64,000 nucleotides of DNA, taken from positions 310,001 through 374,000 of the forward strand of contig JAUTDX010000063.1 of NCBI GenBank assembly GCA_030844895.1, written 5' to 3'. Below, piece after piece: positions 32,774 through 43,370 of this stretch; within the stretch, counting starts at the first letter, position 1; each line of letters begins with the position of its first letter. The translations under genes and the position numbers were made by a program. The DNA is from Ambrosia x helenae (Eukaryota; Streptophyta; Magnoliopsida; Asterales; Asteraceae). Under the pieces are notes generated by a model. The model worked only from the letters and a program-made list of their open reading frames with translations. It made no database searches and was not told the DNA's origin.

Positions 32774-34679
32774 GACCAGGTGTAATGGGGTGCGAATTGG
32801 ACGTGTTTTGGTAGCATAGCGCCCCCCACACACCGTTACAGGGGGCGCTATCCTTCAAAAAATTACATCGGCGTTATAAACATAACGCTTCACCACATTT
32901 AAACCATCCAATAAAAAAATGACACGTGGAGGAGGCAACGATTAAAAATTTTAAACGGTCAAAAATTTGACCGTTGATATTAACGGTTATATTTTTTTTA
33001 CTTTATATATATATATACACACACACTATATACAAATAAACACACAACACAAACAAACATATTATTCAAACAAAAAAACACAACTTCAAAACACAAAAAT
33101 GTTTTCCTATCGTGCACCGTTTGGGGTCCCGTCTCGCCCGGGTGGCTCGAATCCTACGAGGCCAAACACTACCCAACCGCCACCCAATATTAATTGGGGC
33201 GATTTCGACGCGAACACAATGGGATACGCTCAACTACTTAGCATGCCGAGTCAATTTTTTTCAAGGGCCAATGGGGTTTGCGTCAAACATGAACGTAAAC
33301 TATGGCCAAGGTTCTCGAGAGGAGCCCGAGCTCATGCCTGAAACTAAAGGCGGGCCCAACCAACCACGTTAACCTGAGGGTTCTCAACCGGGGGGGGAGA
33401 CGCTCGCACAAAAAAAAAGAAACTAACGCGCCTCGTCAAAAAAAGAAGTATGAGCGTTTGTCGAAAGACGAAGAGTTTGCTTTAGCACGGGCTTGGCTCA
33501 ACATTTCGGAGGATCCCGAAGTTGGTTAGTATTTTTTTTTTGTATTTATATATATATATATATTCCTAATCGTGTTTTTTTTGTAGCGAACTATCAAGAC
33601 AAGCCTTTGTTTTGGATACGGATTCGAGAGGTATTTTTTACCGCCATGGGTCGAGGGAATATCGAGACAACGATTCGATATCGGGAAAGTGGACGGATAT
33701 AAATAATAGATGTTATTCTTTTGCGGAGGTTTACCAACGTTGTAGCGACAACAGGGGCAGTGGAGAAGGTGATGATGGTGTGTTGGCAAGAGTGTTGGAG
33801 GAAATGAACGCAACCCGTGGACATTCGGGTATTTAAGGATTTGGAAGATGTTGAAGAAAAATTCTAAGTGGGCTGACGTACCGCCTATGGGGTCCGGTAA
33901 TAGGTGCCAAATCAGGAGAGCAAATCGAAGCAAAACCTCCTCGTCGCGAGATCCGGATACACCGTCATCCGATGCTCGCTATGTGAGCTTAGGTGATCCT
34001 ATTAATTTGGAGGATGAGGACGAGGAGGAGGAGGATATTCCTAGACCACCTGGTAGAAAATCAAAAAAGGGGTGGCAAGGCGGAGTCGTCTTCGGAGGTG
34101 GTGAGTTGAAGGAAGATTTTGAGGAAATGAATCGACAACTACAAGATATTCGCGACCTCGGCCAAAGACGTTTGGAAACTATGAACCAAAGAGTGGTCGA
34201 GAATAAAAGGTTCGTCGACATCCAAGAGGCGAGGCAAAGGGAAAATGACATTGAGCTTTTGTCCAGATCGATCGACCACCTCGAGGGAGACGCCCTACGC
34301 CTTGCACAGCTTCATAGGCAAGAAATTCTTGCAAAATATAACCTCTAGTGTGTTTCGTTTTTTTTATGTTGTGTTTTTTTTTTAAATTTGCTATTGTATT
34401 TTTTTTAGTTGTTTGTTTAGTTGTTTGAATTTAATTAATATTAGTTGTGTGTTTTAATATTATTTGTAATTTTTTTATAACATTTGTCTTTTTTTTTCAT
34501 TTTAGTTAAATAGTTTTAAAAAAATAATAAAATAAACAACCAATCAGAAACAGATGCCTTATCTTTTTCCCACTACCACTACACCTCATTTTCACTTAAA
34601 GCCCCATGCTGACTCAGTTGCCACGTAGACCAATCAGAAACAGAGGCTTTAAGTTTTTCCCCCTCCACTACACATGTTC
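32774..34679 (+). mobile_element. PIF/Harbinger-type element carrying only ORF1
   Basis: TAA target duplications lie at 32771-32773 and 34680-34682. Termini are gaccaggtgtaatggggtg and, inverted, gaacatgtgtagtggaggg (14 of 19 match). It is 1906 bp with a single gene (the Myb-like ORF1) and no DDE transposase, so it depends on a transposase elsewhere. Confidence 0.85.
33099..34348 (+). pseudogene. PIF/Harbinger ORF1 (Myb/SANT-like) protein, broken
   Basis: The ATG at 33099 follows a TATA-like tatatata tract (33005). The N-terminus is Pro/Asn-rich. A trihelix/Myb-like domain starts with YERLSKDEEFALARAWLNISEDP, crosses an intron at about 33524-33584 (GT-AG) and continues with FWIRIREVF, ISGKWTDINNRC and FAEVYQRC. 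A Glu/Asp-rich linker and a C-terminal coiled coil end at 34346. ORF1 proteins help the transposase bind element ends (family knowledge). Breaks: frame changes near 33265, 33410 (A run), 33655 and 33825, and a TAA at about 33371. Confidence 0.82.
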
Positions 34680-34682
34680 TAA

Positions 34683-35555
34683 GAATTGCTTAACTCATGC
34701 TTAAATTAATAAGACTATATTATTCATTCAAAGTATTTAGGAAAAAAAAATAATTGTTAATCCCTTGATAATTTTGGATGTTAGGAATATAAGTTGAGTC
34801 TTTGAGATACATAAACATGATAGTTGACCTTTGCTTTGTTTGACCAGTAGGGTCACTAAACACCCATGCTGACTCAAAGGAATAAATCATTGGTGAATTG
34901 CTTCCATAATTTATGGAGGGCATTCCAAAAGTGGAAAACTAGCCTAGGTCATATTTTGTTTATTGTTTTAATTTTTAAGATATAACATACTGTTATTCTA
35001 ATTTTATGTTTGATTACTTTCAATAAAAAACAATTATTTATTTATATTTACTTTTATAGTCCTAACAACTATACCATATCCTCATACTCTAGCTAAATGC
35101 CTAAAAACATAGTTGCCAAAAGACCATAATTTTGAAATCATCTTTATTATTATGACTTTTGTTGGAGGTTAGAGATAAGTATAAATTATAAAAATGTATT
35201 ATTTTGATACTAATGAAAATAAAACAGGGTTTACACCTGGTTTTACACTTTTACCTGTATTGATTTCTAGATGCCACTTGCCTTTTCTCTAGAACCTTGT
35301 TGACCACCTTTAAATTTGATTTAGTGCTCTCCAAAGTCCAAAAATGCCGCCTAAAAGTGTACCGATTAGAACATGTGTTACAGGGTAACTCCCTCATCAT
35401 GTGGCTGGTAAAGGGGTGTTAAACAATAAACACCACCTTTAAGGAGCACTTGGTTTATGTAGCTAACGAACGTGAGGAGGTGTGGTGGTGGGATCCAACC
35501 TTTTTCCTACCAATATGCTAAACTAATATTATGATAATATAGAGCAATTAATATG
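34683..35555. other. Intergenic, no gene seen
   Basis: AT-rich sequence up to the copia insertion. Only short frames. Confidence 0.5.
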
Positions 35556-35560
35556 ATAAA

Positions 35561-35779
35561 TGTTATAAATGTATTTATTTATAGTGACTATCCATATTTC
35601 CAACTCCCATATCACAATTATATTTGTATTAATGTTATAGCCTATATATAGTGGCTCTTGTATTTGATCTAAGATACATCAATAAGAATGAATCATTCCA
35701 TTCTCTATTCTCTCTAATTCATGTTCTTATATCTACATATCTTGTATGTTAGTTGCTAATAGACCGTTGTTCTACAACA
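35561..35779 (+). repeat. 5' LTR of the copia element
   Basis: It begins tgttataaat, ends tctacaaca, and contains the TATA-like tatatatag (about 35643). The primer binding site-like gttatcagcacgag follows at 35781. Confidence 0.93.
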
Positions 35780-38536
35780 CGTTATCAGCACGAGTTGCTT
35801 TTAGAGTTTGATGAAACTATCATATGTGCTCAATAAAACTATCGTACAAGTAAGTTTTAGTTTGATTCATGTGATTTGTTAGTTATTGATCTTGTATTTC
35901 TTATTAATTTCTTGGATGAGTACGTGCCATTTCTTTTCTTATTGTTATCATCCAAAACTATCTTCGATATCACCATCAAATGGTTTGGAAAAACTGATCT
36001 TAAAATTATGTTAAATATTAATTGAAATCAATAAGATTTTATAAAATTATGTTAAATAAAGTTTTTTTTTTTGATGAAAATAATAAAAAAGGAAGGAATA
36101 CTGTGATTGTAAAACTTCACTTCTCTAATTAATTATTTGGCACTTTATTTATTTATTATTATTACACCCTTCTAATATGAAATCTTTTACTAAAGAAATA
36201 GATGTGTATTAGAAAACCACTTCTTGATAAATCTGACGAATTGCAATGGGATTAATATTTATGATACAACGTCACCCATATACTAATTTGTTTGCGTGAT
36301 TATGTGTTAACTAAATTGTTTGCATGATTATGTGTTGAACGATGGCATCTTTCCAAATCATGCATATACTAATCCTATAATTATTGTTATCGCTATTGTA
36401 GTCGTGATTAATCGTATGTAGTTTTATGCTTTGGGTGATTTTAATTAATGAGTGTAATAGTTTAATATCATCAAGATACATGTTAGATTGGAAATTTCAT
36501 GTATCTTATAAATTGTATTAATATTTCTCATTAAATACATATTGAATAATAATGGTTTATAACCACTTAATGATTTTGATGTTCCGTATTCATAACTCAT
36601 ATAATAAGTAATGTATTTTATAATATGCATTATTATTAAAGTGGTTTTGCATTTTCATAATCTTTATCAAAAGATGTATTACATGATTGGCTCTAGTTAT
36701 CTTTAGAACATATGTATGCATTGATGAGGTCACACATTTTCTCATGAACTTAGTAAATGTTAATTTTTGATGGATATGAAATCATATAAAAGAAAAATAA
36801 ACTTATTTCAAATGGTTTTTATTTCAGTATTATTACTATTGCAATTTACCACAACGAATATAATTTGTTTTATATGAAGGATAATAAATTCTATGGATAT
36901 TTGTGAATGTTATTATATTCATACTTAGATGCTAATATTTGAAATGCTTGTATTAAAAGGATATGTTTATATGGACTTGATCATATGTTATTAAAACATT
37001 GTTTGGACTTGATGGAGATATTTGTTTATTTTTCAAGTTAGAGTGACAAATACATGCATAAAGATCATACTTGCGATAAGTTATATTGTGATAAACAAAT
37101 ACATAAATTATATGTTTTTCTTTTAAATGATGAAACACTTTATTTCACAAAGATTGTACTATAACTTGTTTTATTTGGTAACATGTTATAACATCATATG
37201 TTGGATTATGTATACAATTGACTCTCATGTATTTTATACGCCATCATTTACTTAGCATTGAACAGAACAAATAAAACAAAGTTATGGTTTATTATCACTC
37301 TCATGAAGGATTTACATTTGACATCCAACGTGTCTTACACCTTGAATCTCATTATCATGTTATAAAAGGCCGTAAGATGTTGGGCCGATAATATTGTATG
37401 ACTTGGACATATAATTACTTCTCCATGGTTGTTATGTGAAGAAAAGTTTATATATGACGGAAATTGGATAAAACAAATTTTGTTCGTTTGTCAAACCTTA
37501 AAATATGTTCATGAAGTGGCAAGCTTATTAAAGAATATATAAGGTTTGAAATGACCACCATGAAAGTGATGTAGTTCTCATCCATTCCCTGAAGTGAATG
37601 TGATGAAAAATGATCAGTATAAAGGTTAAAGATCATGTACATAACTAAGGAAGTTGTAATGATTCCACCATGAAAGTTTTGTGGTTATAATCCATTCCCT
37701 AAAGTGAATGCGATGCTATAATAAAATCACGATTATGGTAATTGTGAAAATTGTTATGTTGCTCATGTTAATGAGATCAGTTTTGTTAATAATATGATGA
37801 TTACAAAATGATCGTTATAGAAGTTATGATCATAGTAAATGAGAAAGTTGTAATGATCATCATGTTCATAACAAGATCAGCCCTGTTAATACTGAATGAG
37901 GAAATTGTAATGATCATCATGTGGATAATAAGATCAACGATGTTAATATTGAAATCGACCACAAGAAGTGGCACACTAAGGAAATAATTATAAGAGAATA
38001 AGATATATTATTCTCTCGTATTTCTTGTCGTGTATTAGACAAGAAAGAGTGTAACATGTCTAATAATTTGTCACATATGAGATGTGCTCATGAAGTAACC
38101 ATATCATTAAGAGAGTATGAAAAGTTTAAAATCATCTCATATTCTTGTGATCGAGTAAATAATGAAAAGTTATGAAGCTTGTTTCGTTTATACTCCATTC
38201 CCTGAAGTGAATGTGACTACATACTGATCATTGTAAAGGTAATGATCATGGACATCATTGAGACATTTGTAATGATGAGATCGACCATTTGGAATTGTAA
38301 TGATGGTCATGTTAATAATGAGATGATGGTTTGAAGATTTCATACATACTCTCATATCTTACGTTTGTATTACATACGTGCAAGTAATACATATTCGACC
38401 ATAAACTAGAAGTTTAGTTTGTGGATCATAATTATTTAATTAGTTGGCATGACCGGTAAGACCACACCGAGTCGATGATGATGTGAACATAATGAAGAAC
38501 TTAAAGATTCTTCCATCTGATACAAAACATGTAATG
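35780..38536 (+). pseudogene. Decayed leader and gag-proximal region of the copia element
   Basis: There is no open frame of note over 2.7 kb. From 37550 to 38230 a degenerate unit containing catccattccctgaagtgaa recurs (37577, 37689, 38192), together with gtaatgat(c/t) segments, suggesting an expanded or rearranged non-coding interior. Confidence 0.55.
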
Positions 38537-38754
38537 TTTGCTGTGACATCCGTCACTTTTCATTGTATTCTTTTAATTATCTGTACGTTTTATCGCAATT
38601 AATAAACGTGGCATTTTTATTATTTTTGAACGTTAAACTCGGGTTCGTTTAATCATGTAATAATAATAATAATAATAATAATTATCATGTTAAAGGCCCA
38701 CCTGATGAAGCCCAACAGCCCAACAGGCCGGCCCAAAACACCCTTATTACGTTT

Positions 38755-38845
38755 AAAAAAAAATATGGTCCTGGCCGGGGTTCGAACCCGCGCCAAGACC
38801 GGGTTACACCAAACACAAACACACTTGACCAACTGAGCTGAGCCT
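38755..38845 (-). ncRNA. tRNA-related pol III-like module in 5' LTR
   Basis: On the minus strand: box A ctcagctcagttggtc, box B gggttcgaacccc (about 38791-38778), then a T9 run (38763 to 38755), which would terminate pol III. The 5' and 3' arms do not pair as an acceptor stem, so it is not a functional tRNA gene. The identical copy in the 3' LTR is at 46569-46659. Confidence 0.55.
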
Positions 38846-39446
38846 TCAATCTGTTATAACCCGGACGCGTTTTAAATAAATACACACCTTTAAAACCTCA
38901 CAGTTGACAAGGAAAGTCAACTGTGGGTTGCCTTGTTAATCAATCCGTCCAACTAACGAATAATTGATTCATATTTGGTAAATTAGTGTGATTATCGGCC
39001 TAATGCAACTCGTATACACGTCCATTACACGTCAATCGTTGACCAATTTTGAATTCGAACGCGTATACATTTAAATCAGAGTCAACTTACCAATTAACCT
39101 AACCTATTGATCCCCACTATAAATTGAGCCTTGGAACAGCTTCACAACTCGCTCACTCATCTTCTTAAACCTCCAATTGTTCTAATTATCTCTGTTGATC
39201 TCCTTATTGCACGACGATTGACTTTGGTCTTTGACCAGCCAATTATCCACGATTACACACTGTGAGTCACATCTTTGTTATGGGTTTTGTTCATCGGCTA
39301 TCCAGCAACAAAAGCCCTATATTTAATCGGGCTCATGTTTCCTGGATTGCCTGATTGAAATTTCTAGGGCTCGTAATCTCATTTTGGGGATGAACTTGAA
39401 TACGCGTATAATATAAATTTATTTTTAACCCAGAAAGATCACAACC

Positions 39447-39536
39447 ACCGGCCTAGGCCAAGTGGTTGTGACCATGTGCCAACCCAGAGGTCACCCGGGT
39501 TCGAGTCCCGGCTCTGACCGGTTTGCTCCTTTTTCT
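39447..39536 (+). ncRNA. tRNA-related pol III-like module in 5' LTR, plus strand
   Basis: Box A ggcctaggccaagtggttgtg (39450), box B gggttcgagtccc (39497-39509), then ctccttttt about 20 nt later. The identical copy in the 3' LTR is at about 47261-47350. It lies roughly 325 bp after the LTR TATA box, within the transcribed part. Confidence 0.55.
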
Positions 39537-41085
39537 TTTCTTTTCTTTTTAAAATCAAACAATTAAATATATATAAATATTAAATCCTTTAAATCTTTTA
39601 AATTCTTTTAAAATACCAAAACTATTTTATAAATTCTAAAAAAAAATTACATATGTTTAATCTGTTATAAAAGTTTCATTTATAATTTTTATTTTTCAGA
39701 AATTCATTTATTTAATATTTATAATAATTAAATCATTTTTAATCTATTAGATTTATAAAAATCCATTTATACATCAAAACAATTTTATTAATTTCTCCAA
39801 AATTTATCCTGACTTTATTTAAAGTTAAACTTTACTGAAATAATTTTTAATTCAGTAAAATCATTTATTTTATATTTTTAATCAATTTTTGTTGGATTTA
39901 ATCATAAATAAATCATAACAAATCCAATTTTCATCATTTTTGCACCAAAATTTTATACAAATTATTTTTAATCATTTAGAACAGAAATATGATTTTTAAA
40001 ATAAGAATTCTTTAATTTTAGTATTTTTAAATATTAAAGTTAATTAATGACTATTTATAAATAAATAGATTTAAAAATCTATTTTAAATGAAATAATTTT
40101 ATAAAAATTATTTCTATACTTCAAACACTTTATTGTGTATATCCTAAATTCAAATTTCATTAAAAGACTTTTATTCATTTATTTATTAAATTTCTCATAA
40201 TTAATAAACAATTTGTTTATTTACACAAATAAACGTAATCCCCAATTCGAAGCCCTAGATATACATACATCCTAGAGTTATTTCACTCACACATTATCAA
40301 TTACTTTAGGTTAATCTTTTGGGAGAAATCTCAAGTTCATATTTCGTTGTCCAGTCCAATTTCAAGTTACTACGTGAACAGTGAGTATTCCTACCCCTTT
40401 TTGCTTTTATACATTTTTTGGGGTGTTACATGTACACTATTTCAAATACAAGTTTACATTTTTACAATACAATTCTAGTACTATGTGCATTGCTTACAAC
40501 GTGCTTTATGCTTAGACAATACATGTGGATTACATTTGTACTTAGTGAAATCATTAACATGGTACAAGCCGACCTTAACATTGGATAGCGCTATTTGGAT
40601 TGACAACCCGCCTAGGTTGATTCTCCCCCTTTTTCATCGGAGAATCCGTGGCCATTGTTAAGTTATTATCCACTTGTTGGATAAGTACACTACAGTTCAT
40701 ACAGTACATTATACAGTCACAGGGTTGATTTCGCTCATTTGTTTGATACATGGTTTACATATTTGCACTGTAGCTTGCACTTGAATTGTATAACTTTTAA
40801 TCTACTATATATATCAAAACTAGGAATGCTCACCAACATTTCTTATGTTGACCAAACCTATTTTTGTACACGTTTCAGGTGCAGTTTGATCAAGATACTT
40901 TTAGCGCTTTATTATGCAGTTATTTCATTATTTATGTTTCATTTAAGACCTTGTATTTCCATTTTCCTTGTAAGACAATTTTTGGGTTTCATTTAATAAT
41001 ATTTACATTTAAGTACCATGTGCTTTTGAACAATCGTCACTACGTGACACCTCGATGATTCCGCCATCGGTTGGGGTGTTACAGA

Positions 41086-41103
41086 TTGGTATCAGAGCCA
41101 TGG
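41086..41103 (+). other. Primer binding site, initiator tRNA-Met
   Basis: Ttggtatcagagccatgg starts two bases after the LTR end. Tggtatcagagc is complementary to the 3' end of plant initiator tRNA-Met. Confidence 0.93.
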
Positions 41104-41753
41104 TTATAGGGAATTAGGTTATTAGAATGCCTTTTAGCCTAGACTATAACCGAATTTCAACTTCCAGGTACAACACTTCCTAATTTATCATCCCTCTCAT
41201 TACCCTTCACTTTCCTTCCTTAATCTTTCCCTTTCTTCTCCTTTCTCCTCATCTTTCATCATGACGTATAAGGATGGTGTCCTACAAGGAGTGGAAAGAT
41301 TACATCATCATGGAGCAGGAGCAGTACCTTTCATGAAGACACTCTTAGGCATAATGCCTACTCTTATTTTGCTCCTTCAAAGTTGTTGAACTTTAATGAG
41401 TGTGAAAAAGGACACGTGCAATCTGGAAGGGTGGACGCCTGTACACTGGGTTTTCTGGCATAGGCAAGCATAGCGCATAAATCCATTTACGGACCTGTTA
41501 TGCTTACCTGGGGATTCCTGGAGTGAGTGTCCACTTATAGGCTAAAGCATGTCTTCTTTGATCACCATTGGGCTCAATTTCTTTGAAAAGTCAACGTTCT
41601 TGTTGGGCTTTATAGCTAGACAAGGGCAATCCAAACATGTTATACAGATATTTCAAATGATGTACCTTTATACGATATCTTGTGATCATAACTCTTATGC
41701 AATATTACACTTACATTTATTAATCTCATAACTTTTCATTGACTGTCTTGTAG

Positions 41754-43250
41754 ATGTCTGCTCGCCGTATGCTCCGTGATGCTAGCCAACGCACTGTTCG
41801 TGCCTCTGGACAACGTTCTGATCGTCGCCTTGCCTCTCTTGTCGCTGAGCAAATTGCTGCAGTGATTCCGAATCTTGTTAGTGAGTTAACCCAGAACAGC
41901 AACAGTACCAATACTGAGGGTGCAACTCAAACTCGGTGTACCTTCAAACACTTCAACTCATGCAATCCCACGAAGTTTACTGGAGAGGAGGGTGCTACTG
42001 GCCTCCTCCAATGGTTTGAAAGTATGGAATGTACCTTCGTGAACAGCGAGTGTCCTGATAACCTCCGCGTTCGCTATGCTACCAGTGTCCTTCAAAAGGG
42101 GGCATTGACCTGGTGGAATGGTGAGAAGCGTAATCGGGGCGCTGATGTTGCTCTATCCTTGTCTTGGACTGAGGTCAAGGAACTTATGATCGCCAAGTTC
42201 TGCCCTAGGAATGAAATGAGGAAGCTAGAGGAAGAATTCCATGGGTTAAAACAGGACAGTGGTGAAAATCTTGCATACAACACTCGTTATCATGAGCTCA
42301 GTATTTTGGTTCCACACATGGTTACCCCGGTCTCTCGAGCAATCGAGAAGTATATTGAGGGACTGCCTGACCTAATTCAAGATGTAGTCACTGGAAGCAG
42401 ACCCACTACGGTGGAAGAAGCCATTCAGCTCGCAGCCTCCTTGACTGACAAGCACGTCAAAAAGGGAAATTTGGTTAGGAAAGGAACCAAGAAATCAACT
42501 GAGAAGACCCCCACCCCTACTACTGAATCATCAAGAGTTGCTGTAGACAATACCGGTTCCAACACTAGGAAGCGGAAGGCCAAGGGTAGAAACTATGCTG
42601 TTGTGGCCCCAGTAACTCAGGCTCCAATAGCCCAGGCACCAATGGCTCAGGTTCCTCCTGTTAAGAAGGTTTATAGTGGAAATCTACCCAAGTGTGCCAC
42701 CTGTCAGTACCATCACCCCGCAAATTTTCCTTGCCGCCACTGTACCACCTGTGGTAGGTATGGTCATGTAGCTGCCACATGTCGATCTACGTTTCGACCT
42801 CAACCTATTAATGCTCAACCTGTTAACCCTCAACCAGCTCGCCAAAACCCACAACCTATAGCATATGGTCGAGCTTGCTTCAATTGTGGTGATCCGAACC
42901 ACTTCAGAAACCAATGTCCAGCACTTGTCCCAGCAAACCATGCAGCAAACCCAGTGGCTCGTGGTCGAGCTTTCAACATCAATGCAACAGAAGCTCAGGA
43001 AACAAATGACGTGGTGAATGGTACGTTTTTACTTGATGGTCGTTATGCTTCAATTTTATTTGATACTGGTGCGGATAAAAGTTTTGTGTCATTAGCATTC
43101 GAACCTCTATTATCTCACACTCGCTCTAGATTAGGGCGCCTTTCACGGTCGAGGTCGCAGATGGTAAACCCATCTCAATCGATTCTATTATTCAGGGTTG
43201 TACTCTTAGCCTTAACGAACATGACTTCACCATTGATCTTATACCCATGA
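41754..43250 (+). pseudogene. Gypsy gag and protease, frame-broken
   Basis: The retrotransposon gag domain covers about residues 65-235, followed by a Pro/Gln-rich linker. CCHC knuckles lie at 330-343 (CTTCGRYGHVAATC) and 375-388 (CFNCGDPNHFRNQC). The protease active site DTGA lies at about 437-440. The frame shifts near 43130 (ttagggcgcc), so the last 40 residues of the written frame are not the family's. The protease continues in another frame (43247-43370, including IVGMDWLSKH) until a second 1-nt shift near 43369. Confidence 0.9.
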
Positions 43251-43370
43251 AATTGGGAAGCTTTGATGTTATCGTGGGTATGGATTGGCTTTCTAAACAT
43301 CATGCCGAAGTTGTCTGCTTTGAGAAATTTATTCGGTTTCCTCTCGCATCGGGTGACTTTTTACGGTTTA

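Larger units (their letters stand above)
38542..41083 (+). repeat. 5' LTR of the young gypsy element
   Basis: Tgtgacatcc...gtgttaca. It holds an (AAT)n tract (about 38657), two tRNA-related modules in opposite orientation, a TATA box ctataaatt (39117-39125), a very AT-rich 700-bp stretch (39540-40240) and the palindrome atagcgctat (40585-40594). Confidence 0.95.

Noticed and set aside
38770..38845. Possible functional tRNA gene
   Set aside because: Box A and box B are good but the acceptor arms do not pair and the anticodon arm is not convincing, so it is listed as a tRNA-related module only.
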